Assembly (NCBI GenBank): GCA_900544675.1
Contig: UQVZ01000052.1
Span: 1 to 21,768 of the forward strand
Reading direction: 5' to 3'
Source: an uncultured Bacteroides sp.
Lineage (GTDB): Bacteria; Bacteroidota; Bacteroidia; Bacteroidales; Bacteroidaceae
Length of the DNA stretch: 21,768 nucleotides
The position numbers were made by a program, and so were the translations under genes. Under the pieces are notes generated by a model. That model did no database searches. It worked only from the letters and a program-made list of their open reading frames with translations, and was not told the DNA's origin. Positions 1 to 7,635 of this stretch are shown here, one piece after another. Within the stretch, counting starts at the first letter, position 1, and every line of letters starts with the position of its first letter.

Positions 1-24
1 TACATTGGGAATTAAACTTAAACA

Positions 25-59
25 TAATGCTGCTTAATTTTGATTAGTTACTTACTATC
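25..59 (-). repeat. Decayed terminal CRISPR repeat (leader-distal end)
   Basis: Aligned without gaps to the 35-bp repeat, this copy keeps the last nine bases (CTTACTATC) and scattered bases before them. It sits exactly one repeat-spacer unit (72 bp) before the first intact repeat at 97. Degenerate repeats usually mark the oldest, leader-distal end, so it helps fix the orientation of the array. Confidence 0.75.
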
Positions 60-419
60 AATTAAATAAGACCGTTGAGAAAAGTATGAATCTCTCGTCT
101 AAATCCTTATTCTAATGGAATGCTTACTATCACAAATGACTTTGGTATTACAAGCACCTAAAGATGTGTCTAAATCCTTATTCTAATGGAATGCTTACTA
201 TCATAGTATGGAACGAGGGTTCTGTAGTAGAGGAAATCGGTCTAAATCCTTATTCTAATGGAATGCTTACTATCAAAGAACGTACGTTCTATGGTAAAAT
301 CAGATTGTTTATGTCTAAATCCTTATTCTAATGGAATGCTTACTATCCAAAAAATCGACCAAACCAATATTGAAAAAGCAAAACGTCTAAATCCTTATTC
401 TAATGGAATGCTTACTATC

Positions 420-454
420 AAAAAAACGGTTTTTCTAAAACCAAAACATTGCAA
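420..454 (-). terminator. Spacer that reads as an intrinsic terminator on the array's sense strand
   Basis: Within this spacer the plus strand shows GGTTTT (428-433), a three-base loop and AAAACC (437-442), preceded by seven A. Read on the minus strand this is a perfect 6-bp stem followed by C-G and T7, the form of a rho-independent terminator. It may be a captured terminator from a mobile element. Since the array is probably read on the minus strand, it could also lower expression of the five spacers beyond it (60-384). The stem is AT-rich, so its strength is uncertain. Confidence 0.4.
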
Positions 455-2405
455 GTCTAAATCCTTATTCTAATGGAATGCTTACTATCAGATGAATGGG
501 CTGTTTTTTTCCAGGGTTCTTTTTAGTCTAAATCCTTATTCTAATGGAATGCTTACTATCTGAAAAAGCGTTATGCGCCTTTCAAGACGCTGAAGTCTAA
601 ATCCTTATTCTAATGGAATGCTTACTATCCGATGACGGATTTGAGACTGAAACGAATTCCCTTTCGTCTAAATCCTTATTCTAATGGAATGCTTACTATC
701 ATTATTAACCAAAAAATAGATAACAAAAATGAAGTCTAAATCCTTATTCTAATGGAATGCTTACTATCGGGACTTTCTACGTTCTGTGGCACAATGGCTG
801 CGTCTAAATCCTTATTCTAATGGAATGCTTACTATCTCCAATTGAACCCAGTGATGTTTACGGTATATCCGAGTCTAAATCCTTATTCTAATGGAATGCT
901 TACTATCATATTTTTTTGCGGCCTTCGACCGCTGATGCGATGTCTAAATCCTTATTCTAATGGAATGCTTACTATCACCAATTAAAACAAGAAATATGAG
1001 AACAATTAATGTGTCTAAATCCTTATTCTAATGGAATGCTTACTATCATATGGCAATGAAGCCACATATCGTATGTAGAAAGGATGTCTAAATCCTTATT
1101 CTAATGGAATGCTTACTATCCATATAGCAACTTATCAGAGGTCGCTTATTATCGCCAAAGTCTAAATCCTTATTCTAATGGAATGCTTACTATCCCAAAG
1201 AAGTTGAAGAAATAAGAGAAACTTGGTCAGGTCTAAATCCTTATTCTAATGGAATGCTTACTATCTGGGAAATCCGCCTCTCACTCTTTTATCTCCGTAC
1301 GGTGTCTAAATCCTTATTCTAATGGAATGCTTACTATCACCCAGCTCTAATCCTTGACCTCTCCAAGCTTTTCACTGTCTAAATCCTTATTCTAATGGAA
1401 TGCTTACTATCGGTACTTTTACCGACGAACGTCTGGGTGAAATCCAATGTCTAAATCCTTATTCTAATGGAATGCTTACTATCTTATTTGTATAGTACTG
1501 GTTGCCGGCTATTGGTTTGTTGTCTAAATCCTTATTCTAATGGAATGCTTACTATCGCTGGTTCAGGCTCGCGCCCATTGACCAATATTGTCTAAATCCT
1601 TATTCTAATGGAATGCTTACTATCGAAGTGTTAAAGAACAAAGGTCTTATCAGACCTGAGTGTCTAAATCCTTATTCTAATGGAATGCTTACTATCGAGA
1701 GTAGTTAACGGTATTTCAACAAGCGACGCAAAAGTCTAAATCCTTATTCTAATGGAATGCTTACTATCGCGACTCAACTGAGAGCCGCGCTTGCCCGCTC
1801 GAAGCGTCTAAATCCTTATTCTAATGGAATGCTTACTATCTGTTTATTCTTGTGATGTTATTATTACCTGTCATGTCTAAATCCTTATTCTAATGGAATG
1901 CTTACTATCACATTCAAGCTTGGTGACGAGCTTATTGTGAAAGTGTCTAAATCCTTATTCTAATGGAATGCTTACTATCTGACACAGATTGTCCGTCGAG
2001 GGAACGGACTTAATTGTCTAAATCCTTATTCTAATGGAATGCTTACTATCTATGCTCACCAGAAGAGTGACTCCGATCAAGCGGAGTTGTCTAAATCCTT
2101 ATTCTAATGGAATGCTTACTATCACCTTCCGCAGTACAATTGTACGGTTTGGGGTGGTGTCTAAATCCTTATTCTAATGGAATGCTTACTATCATCAGAA
2201 CAAAGAGTATTTTTTCCGTTTAGTAGAGTCGTCTAAATCCTTATTCTAATGGAATGCTTACTATCTCAAGGATGAAGAGCACTATACTTCATACTATCCC
2301 ATGTCTAAATCCTTATTCTAATGGAATGCTTACTATCTATATTAGATTGATTACTAGGGAAACTCAAATCGTCTAAATCCTTATTCTAATGGAATGCTTA
2401 CTATC

Positions 2406-2535
2406 ACTCTAATTTTCAATATGTTATAAAAACTGTTCAAAAAGACTGTTTGTAACCCATTCATACAGAGAGGGATACATGAGCACTTAATTTTTCGCAA
2501 ATATACAGCGTTAAATTGGAATATTCAAGCTAATA
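2406..2535 (-). promoter_or_regulatory. CRISPR leader with putative array promoter
   Basis: The AT-rich DNA next to the leader-proximal repeat holds, on the minus strand, TATATTTG (2505-2498), a perfect match to the Bacteroides -7 consensus TAnnTTTG. A CTTG (2529-2526) lies 20 bp upstream and matches three of four bases of the -33 box TTTG. A start near 2490 would leave about 85 nt of leader before the first repeat. Orientation and spacing fit a promoter for the pre-crRNA separate from the cmr operon, which ends in a terminator at 2878-2926. Confidence 0.55.
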
Positions 2536-2848
2536 AATGTGAAAGAATCGGCTATTGCCTTGATTGATAAGCTGATGCAAGCCGCTTGTTTTTCGAAAGT
2601 CTTTTTAATTTGCTAACGAAAAGGTCATTTTCGAAAAACGGGTAAAAGGCAGTTTGATGTATGTGTCTGATAATGATGGAAATAAGTCAAAGAACGATGA
2701 GGTGAAAAAGAGCCGATTTTCGCAAATGATTCCTTCAGGAAGCGAATAGCCTACATTTGCGAAAGATTTTCGAGCTTCTTTTTCTTGCCTGAAATTGTTA
2801 ACTGTCATCTAATCAGTTACTTAATGAAATATCGTTTTTTCGCAAATG
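2493..2848. repeat. Four copies of a TTTCGCAAAT motif in the leader region
   Basis: TTTCGCAAAT occurs at 2493-2502. The longer TTTCGCAAATG occurs at 2718-2728 and 2838-2848, both continuing ATT, and its exact inverse CATTTGCGAAA lies at 2754-2764. Copies 2718 and 2754 form a perfect 11-bp inverted repeat with a 25-bp loop. The copy at 2493 contains the putative -7 box of the array. The function is unknown; protein binding, a dispersed intergenic repeat, or a remnant of an older leader are all possible. Confidence 0.6.
2588..2639. repeat. 11-bp inverted repeat GTTTTTCGAAA / TTTCGAAAAAC
   Basis: Perfect arms at 2588-2598 and 2629-2639 are separated by 30 bp. Neither side has the T-tract of an intrinsic terminator. 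With the TTTCGCAAATG copies it makes the 2406-2942 stretch rich in inverted TTTCG-type motifs. I see no convincing gene in this 537-bp stretch. A 67-codon minus-strand ORF (2605-2808) runs through the repeats and is probably not real. Confidence 0.5.
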
Positions 2849-2877
2849 ATTGGTGGCTGATTGCATTCGCTGGAATG

Positions 2878-2926
2878 AAAAAACGCTGCCTGTCGTCAAT
2901 GTTATAACGCAGTTGATGACAGGCAG
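2878..2926 (-). terminator. Rho-independent terminator of the cmr operon
   Basis: On the minus strand, 17 bp after the cmr6 stop codon, arms at 2926-2913 and 2899-2886 form a 14-bp stem with one G-T wobble around a 13-nt loop. The stem is followed by CG and six T (2883-2878). This is a textbook intrinsic terminator. It separates the Cmr operon from the array leader, so the array needs its own promoter. Confidence 0.9.
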
Positions 2927-2942
2927 ACCACATTTTGTCGGT

Positions 2943-3761
2943 TCAAAAATCCTCTATGGAATCCAATTTACCGTAGCCAACATTGGTTTTGGCACCGATG
3001 CCGCTATCTTGCAAGATAGGGATGAAAAGGAAGAACTTTTCTTCGCGAGTCAAAACCGCCGAATTCATTAAACGGAAACGGAACTCCAGTGTACATCCCG
3101 GAGCAATCTTGATGAAAGGAAGAGGCACAGGGTCGCGTAACACATTCTTGTAATGGGGAGTGATGCTGTCCGAACAAATCACACGTCCTTTTGAATCCGC
3201 TTTGGTAATTACCGCATCGAAAAAGATGTCACGTTTATAGATAGACTTGGGAGTGTACGACTCGTCTTTCCACGGGTCACAGCCGGGTTTCAGCTCTTCC
3301 CCTTCGAAAATGTCGCGCCGCATTACCTCAATGTCGTCTTCGATGACGGAACGTTTTAAGTGTTCTTGGCAGAGTTTCCGTATGTAAGCGTAATCCCGGA
3401 AAGCCGAGCAGAGGATGCCTTTTACGGTGGAGCCGTATACAACGGGCATCCCTGTCAGATAGTCCAAGTGAATGCCTAATTTGAATTCGCCTTCGATATT
3501 GGCTTCGTGATTGATGCCGACACCGGTAAGCAGACCCGGATAAAGCACACGGTATGCCCATCCGACATTGGCTTTCGTCTGCTTGATAGGCGGAGGAAGC
3601 ACAAGCTTTGTACTTAGGATTTCCCGGTTGACCGCCTCCAGGGAACTTTTGTTCTTTTCTTTGAGGTTTTGTGTGTTTCTGTCATTCTCCTTGTTCAATA
3701 AGACGGAGAAGTCCACACCACGGAAATAGTCCTTATAATATAGTTTGTAGAGATTCTTCAT
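2943..3761 (-). CDS. cmr6: Cmr6, type III-B effector RAMP subunit
   Basis: A 272-aa Cas7-like RAMP protein that caps the Cmr backbone along the crRNA. It carries the usual LTG.P..YGS..KG..CSAF-type stretch in the first half and ends in a glycine-rich loop (GIGAKTNVGYGKL, about residues 254-266), both typical of Cmr6. I chose the ATG at 3761. An in-frame TTG three codons upstream (3770) would overlap cmr5, whereas the ATG follows the cmr5 stop after one base, as expected for coupled translation. It is the last gene of the operon and is followed by a strong terminator. Identity rests on the motifs, the length and its place after cmr5. The length is normal and nothing looks broken. Confidence 0.92.
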   Translation of the reverse strand: MKNLYKLYYKDYFRGVDFSVLLNKENDRNTQNLKEKNKSSLEAVNREILSTKLVLPPPIKQTKANVGWAYRVLYPGLLTGVGINHEANIEGEFKLGIHLDYLTGMPVVYGSTVKGILCSAFRDYAYIRKLCQEHLKRSVIEDDIEVMRRDIFEGEELKPGCDPWKDESYTPKSIYKRDIFFDAVITKADSKGRVICSDSITPHYKNVLRDPVPLPFIKIAPGCTLEFRFRLMNSAVLTREEKFFLFIPILQDSGIGAKTNVGYGKLDSIEDF

Positions 3762-3762
3762 T

Positions 3763-4197
3763 TTATTCAAGATTATAAGTTCTTACCACCTGCTTCAGGG
3801 CAATGGCGCAGTCTATGACTTCTTGCCGTAAGGCTCGGCTCAGGCTTGGGTTATCAGACCACTCCACGGCTTTACGGAGCAACTGCTCGGCATTGCCGAT
3901 TTGTTTCAGTTCGCTGCCCGGCACATCCTTATCGGTATGAATCATGGTAGCGATGATTTCGAGGATAGGCTTGCGGTTGACGGCGCGTGTGTCGTTGTTG
4001 GATGCTTTGTAATAGCTTGCCAGAGTGGGACACAGTCCACTCATCGATATGGCTACGGCGAAAGCGGCGATTTGCCCGTTGTAAGAGTCCGGAATGTTGC
4101 CTTGTTTGTTGAAAATGGATTTTTCTTCTTTGTTGTTACGCAGGGCCTCGTCTGCCAGCTTCATCATGTAATTGTTTCGCTTGCTGTTATTTGCCAT
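3763..4197 (-). CDS. cmr5: Cmr5, type III-B small (Cas11-like) subunit
   Basis: A 144-aa, mostly alpha-helical protein between cmr4 and cmr6. The helical pattern, the AAFAVAISMSGLCPTLASYY stretch and the C-terminal helix ending near VIDCAIALKQ fit Cmr5. In the complex this subunit lines the backbone and stabilises the bound crRNA-target duplex. The open frame extends to 4254, but the ATG at 4197 (MANNSKRN) is the better start. It overlaps the end of cmr4 by 11 bases (ATGGCAAATAA is both the cmr5 start and the cmr4 stop), while the longer form would reach 68 bases into cmr4. Position in the operon is a large part of the call because Cmr5 diverges fast. Confidence 0.88.
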   Translation of the reverse strand: MANNSKRNNYMMKLADEALRNNKEEKSIFNKQGNIPDSYNGQIAAFAVAISMSGLCPTLASYYKASNNDTRAVNRKPILEIIATMIHTDKDVPGSELKQIGNAEQLLRKAVEWSDNPSLSRALRQEVIDCAIALKQVVRTYNLE

Positions 4198-4936
4198 GGT
4201 CGTCTGTTTTAGCGAGTTGAATGAATTTGCAATAGCCATAACCCACTGTCGCATTGGCGCCTATCTGCACGATGCGATTGTTCAGGGCGTTGTTCAGAGT
4301 GTCATCGGCAGAGAGAATCAGGGTGCCGAATACGGTTTCACGCGGAAGCACTTGTTCATACCACAGGTTGGTGCTCTTGCCGTTATCCAAGTGGTTACGG
4401 GCAATGATGGGAAGTTCGTAGTCGCTGCAATATTCGGCGAACTCTTTGTTGTCGGTATAGACCTTCAATTCAGGTTTGCAGCCACTGATTTGTGTTTGGT
4501 CTTGTAAAAGAGATGCCAGTTTTTCTTTCAGTTGGTCGAGGGTCAGGTTGAAGCCGAATGCGTTCAGCCGTTCGCAGTAGTGGGAAAGTACGGCATGGCT
4601 GGTCGCCAGTTCGTAAAGGGTAGTGTCGTTGGGACGTGGCAGAGCCAGTATGTTTGCGTCGAAGAAAGAAGTGTTGCCTTTGCAGGTCTCGCTTTTCTTG
4701 TCCATTTTGTCTACCCCGAAAATCGCCTTGCGCTGCTGGTCGGTCAAGGGATGTACCATACCCTGGCTGACATATTCGTTGATAGCTCCTTTCAGCGAAC
4801 TGGAATTGATGCAAGGCAATCCGGTGACGGTGTCGCGTTGCACGGCCTTGTCGATAAGACCGAAATTGGAAGTGTTTTCATTGCCAACGTGAAGGTTGGT
4901 TTTGGCTACAATGAGCCAAGCTGTTGTAATGCTCAT
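4187..4936 (-). CDS. cmr4: Cmr4, target-RNA-cleaving backbone subunit (Cas7-like)
   Basis: A 249-aa RAMP protein that is present in several copies along the crRNA and cuts bound target RNA at 6-nt intervals. The N-terminal block LHVG...GLIDKAVQRDTVTGLPCI followed by SSLKGAINEY is the Cmr4 signature. Asp29 in GLID aligns with the catalytic aspartate of characterised Cmr4 proteins, so cleavage should be intact. The C-terminal loop IGANATVGYGYCKF is the RAMP glycine-rich loop. The frame is open to 5011, but the ATG at 4936 (MSITTAWLIV) begins directly with the first RAMP strand and follows the cmr3 stop after two bases, so I use it. The 3' end overlaps cmr5 by 11 bases. Confidence 0.95.
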   Translation of the reverse strand: MSITTAWLIVAKTNLHVGNENTSNFGLIDKAVQRDTVTGLPCINSSSLKGAINEYVSQGMVHPLTDQQRKAIFGVDKMDKKSETCKGNTSFFDANILALPRPNDTTLYELATSHAVLSHYCERLNAFGFNLTLDQLKEKLASLLQDQTQISGCKPELKVYTDNKEFAEYCSDYELPIIARNHLDNGKSTNLWYEQVLPRETVFGTLILSADDTLNNALNNRIVQIGANATVGYGYCKFIQLAKTDDHGK

Positions 4937-4938
4937 AG

Positions 4939-6114
4939 TTATTCGTAGATATTGGTTATTGTATTCAGTTGAAATAGTTGGAAATAGTTGTAACCGATTT
5001 GGCGGAAGCACGGGACAGATGCCAACGCCGTTGTCAGTTTCTCTTTTTCGGCTTCATCCTTGCAGAAGAAAACACTGCCTTTGGTGTAAAGGTAATATTT
5101 CTTCTTGCTTCGCAGGATGACAGGAGAACGGAATGTGTAATTATCCGTATTGACATTTGTGCAAAGGAAACGGAACGGGATGATGGAAGAGACGGCATAA
5201 CTCCACAACCTGATTCCGGAGAATACGGGTGGAAGATAGGCATCCGACAATAATACCACTTTATAGGGTATGTTCTGTCTGACGGCTTCTTTCTCCTCGA
5301 AACTATGGTTGTAGTCTGAAGCGTATGTGGCCGCTTTTTCGTTTCCTTCGGAAAGGGTCGCTTCGAAGAGGAACTTGGAATCATCTCCTCCTACATTGAC
5401 AAGAGAGCCGTTGAATTGGGTCAGGTCGACGTTTTCCGTATCGGCATAGAACGCGAAACGGACCTTGCCTTCGTATTTTTCATTGCCCAGCCGGTAGAAA
5501 ATCTGCTTATACAGTGCGGAGTTGTCGGCCTGTTTAATTCCTTGGTAATCTTTCTCGATTCCGATGCGAGGGTCTTCTATGAAAAGCTCACTCTCCGGGA
5601 TGCACTTGTCCGCATACAGGTAGCAGGACTTGGGCGGTTCCTTGGGATTGTAACCGGGAATATGGGGCAATGGAGAATATTGTCCGTTGACTGATACGGA
5701 ATAACCGGAATTGAATTCCACTTTGTGCCCGTAATCGCAAGGGGAAACCAATAACGGATGGGCTCCGGAGTCATCTTTCAGTTCCAGAAAACAGGGATAC
5801 AGCTGCCGGATGCAACGGAAATCGTTTTCCCGATAGTCATCGTTGACGGTAAAGCTGCTTGCCCCGATAAGCTCTTGGGCACGTTGCGGGTCTGTTATCT
5901 TGTTTTTCGTGCGGCTGAAAGCCGTAGCGTCGTGGGAAAGGATAAGGAAGCGGAGCATGCCGAGCAGTGATGTCTGTTGCGGGAAACGGTTCGACCGGAT
6001 GATATAACTGCCGTATTGTTCGCTGTACTTCTCCTGTCCTTCTACCTTGAAAGTCATATCGCCGCCGAAGAAATAGCGGCTTACAGGGGTAAGTGTTATT
6101 TTGTAAGTGTTCAT
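4939..6114 (-). CDS. cmr3: Cmr3, crRNA 5'-tag binding subunit (Cas5-like)
   Basis: A 391-aa RAMP protein that, with Cas10, holds the 5' tag of the crRNA at the foot of the Cmr complex. The N-terminal strand ITLTPVSRYFFGG, the block RFPQQTSLLGMLRFLIL (43-59) and DPRIGIEKD (181-189) are typical of Cmr3. The start codon overlaps the cas10 stop in an ATGA, and cmr4 begins two bases after its own stop, so the three are almost certainly translated together. The length is usual for the family and there is no frame damage. The partner tag here would be ATTTAGAC if the array is read on the minus strand. Confidence 0.95.
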   Translation of the reverse strand: MNTYKITLTPVSRYFFGGDMTFKVEGQEKYSEQYGSYIIRSNRFPQQTSLLGMLRFLILSHDATAFSRTKNKITDPQRAQELIGASSFTVNDDYRENDFRCIRQLYPCFLELKDDSGAHPLLVSPCDYGHKVEFNSGYSVSVNGQYSPLPHIPGYNPKEPPKSCYLYADKCIPESELFIEDPRIGIEKDYQGIKQADNSALYKQIFYRLGNEKYEGKVRFAFYADTENVDLTQFNGSLVNVGGDDSKFLFEATLSEGNEKAATYASDYNHSFEEKEAVRQNIPYKVVLLSDAYLPPVFSGIRLWSYAVSSIIPFRFLCTNVNTDNYTFRSPVILRSKKKYYLYTKGSVFFCKDEAEKEKLTTALASVPCFRQIGYNYFQLFQLNTITNIYE

Positions 6115-7622
6115 AGTTTTTCCTCCTCTCCTATAAAGAATTTGGCAGTGCGGAGCATGCCGTAGACTGTACTCACCAAGCGGGCGGCAGGTGTTTCGTC
6201 CGGTTGGGATGAAGACTGTTTTTTATGCTTCAGGCTTTTCCTTGTTTCTTTCAATAAGTTCTTTACCTGTTCCAAATAGAGCAAGGCTGTATCGTCTTTG
6301 CCTTCGATGTCGATTACTTCCTTGAAGAAAGCGTCCAGCCGTTTGCTATATTCGGCGTCTGTCTTGTCTTCGAGCAAAGCCAGCAAGCCTTCGTTGGCAC
6401 GCAATTTATGAGCCACGGCAGATACGATTCTTTCGGGAGCGGGAATGCAAAGCAGTTCCTTGAATGCCTTATATAGCTCCGCGTCTTCGCGTGTAAGGTC
6501 GCCTTCGAATCCGGAGCCTGAATGTTTTTGCAGTTTCCAGGCAAGGGCGTGTTTCTGTTCCCAATTGCGTTTGGCTTTGCCGAACAATTGGTCGGCGGCA
6601 TATTGCCAAGCCTCGTACAGCGGGAATTTGGCATAGGTGACAGACAGGCCGAAAGACATGTTGGTAACGATTGCTTTCTCTTTATCATTTTTCATGCCAA
6701 GCGCTTCCACCGGCTTGCTTACCGTATTTATATAATAGGTGTCCAGCGTATCCATTAAGTCGAAGATGGACCGGCGTTGTTCTTTTTCTCCCCATACCGG
6801 TGCTATGAACAGAAGGTCGTCGCCTCCGGCATAGATAGGCATGCCTCCGTATTCGGCAATCGTCTGGCATGCCTGCCTGCCAAAACTTGCCAACTGACCG
6901 GATATTTTCGTCAGTTCCCCGTCGGGAAGATGCGTAACCACTTCTCCCATTCCGTCACCGTCCGCCTGGACAATGCATATATATTTATGGTAAGTTTTCG
7001 GGAAAGCTCCTAAAGCTTTTATTTCGTATTCCGCTATGTTTTCCAAGGTTTCCACATCAAAACGTTTTTCACCAAAAGCCAGGCGGAATAGAGGTGAATC
7101 GAACTTCTTTTGCAGCAATTGAGAAATCTCGTCTACCGTTCCCGGCTGCGGCGCATGAACGGACAGCTCCAGACCGTTCAGCCAGTTGTTCAGTTGGCTT
7201 ACGGCTTCCCGGTCGGTGCCGGAATCGCAAGACGCAGTCATGACATGGAAGTAATCACGGACAATCTTTTTTGTATACTCGATGCCTTGGGGAAAACAGA
7301 TGTCTTCGGCAAACTTATCGAGTCCCTTCGTTATCCTTTGGCTGACAATTTCATCGGCAATCGGCGTGGCGGATTTGAAAAAAGCCCGGTCGGGATAAAT
7401 GCCGGCTTTGACTTTACAGGAAGAAGTTGAAACCTCTTTATTGTCTTCTTCCTTTATCTGAGGAGAAAGAAGCGTCAACTGACTTTCTTGCGAAAAGCTG
7501 TCCAACAAACACTTCATCAGGTGCGAAAACAGGTAACTGGCTTGCCAGAATTCCCGCGGCTTGCGAGCCATGGAAAGGGTCAAGCCGATAGGTCCTATAT
7601 TGATTGCTAAATAATATGACAT
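6111..7622 (-). CDS. cas10: Cas10 (Cmr2) without HD domain, signal-synthesising large subunit
   Basis: A 503-aa large subunit, short for Cmr2. It starts almost at once with the first palm-like domain (INIGPIGLTLSMAR then FWQASYLFSHLM, about 7-36), so the N-terminal HD nuclease domain of many Cas10 proteins is absent. The second palm keeps DGDGMGEV (221-228) and an intact GGDD (266-269), so nucleotide chemistry should be active. Together with CorA and an NrN-like enzyme upstream, this is the arrangement of the Bacteroides fragilis system, where Cas10 conjugates ATP with S-adenosylmethionine to give SAM-AMP instead of cyclic oligoadenylate. The product cannot be read from sequence alone. The frame extends to 7709, inside cmr1. 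I chose the ATG at 7622 because it lies 13 bases after the cmr1 stop and begins at the conserved core. Confidence 0.95.
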   Translation of the reverse strand: MSYYLAINIGPIGLTLSMARKPREFWQASYLFSHLMKCLLDSFSQESQLTLLSPQIKEEDNKEVSTSSCKVKAGIYPDRAFFKSATPIADEIVSQRITKGLDKFAEDICFPQGIEYTKKIVRDYFHVMTASCDSGTDREAVSQLNNWLNGLELSVHAPQPGTVDEISQLLQKKFDSPLFRLAFGEKRFDVETLENIAEYEIKALGAFPKTYHKYICIVQADGDGMGEVVTHLPDGELTKISGQLASFGRQACQTIAEYGGMPIYAGGDDLLFIAPVWGEKEQRRSIFDLMDTLDTYYINTVSKPVEALGMKNDKEKAIVTNMSFGLSVTYAKFPLYEAWQYAADQLFGKAKRNWEQKHALAWKLQKHSGSGFEGDLTREDAELYKAFKELLCIPAPERIVSAVAHKLRANEGLLALLEDKTDAEYSKRLDAFFKEVIDIEGKDDTALLYLEQVKNLLKETRKSLKHKKQSSSQPDETPAARLVSTVYGMLRTAKFFIGEEEKL

Positions 7623-7635
7623 AATGAGAGCGGGT

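Larger units (their letters stand above)
25..2405 (-). CRISPR. CRISPR array, 33 intact repeats, type III-B associated
   Basis: A 35-bp repeat (plus strand begins GTCTAAATCC and ends GCTTACTATC) occurs 33 times without a change by eye, first at 97-131 and last at 2371-2405. Spacers are 33-39 bp, typical for type III arrays. A decayed copy at 25-59 matches at about 19 of 35 positions, mainly its last nine bases, and adds one more spacer at 60-96, so there are 33 spacers. Decay normally marks the leader-distal end, so the leader should lie to the right. On the minus strand the repeat ends ATTTAGAC, which resembles the usual 8-nt crRNA 5' tag (ATTGAAAC-like) better than the plus-strand end does. 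Array and Cmr operon are thus probably transcribed in the same direction. Short ORFs across the array are artefacts. The first 24 bases of the window show nothing I recognise. Confidence 0.97.

Noticed and set aside
258..473. 71-codon ORF across the array
   Set aside because: It is read through CRISPR repeats (the repeated peptide LNPYSNGMLTI is the translated repeat) and is not a gene.
908..941. Spacer with GCGG-N7-CCGC hairpin next to T7, as a second terminator spacer
   Set aside because: The T-run precedes the hairpin on the plus strand and reads as A on the minus strand, so it is not a terminator in either direction.
2605..2808. 67-codon minus-strand ORF in the leader region
   Set aside because: It spans both arms of the TTTCGCAAATG inverted repeat, has no recognisable domain and ends in the other inverted repeat; more likely chance than a gene.
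2850..3071. 73-codon plus-strand ORF
   Set aside because: It covers the cmr operon terminator and the antisense strand of cmr6; a shadow frame.
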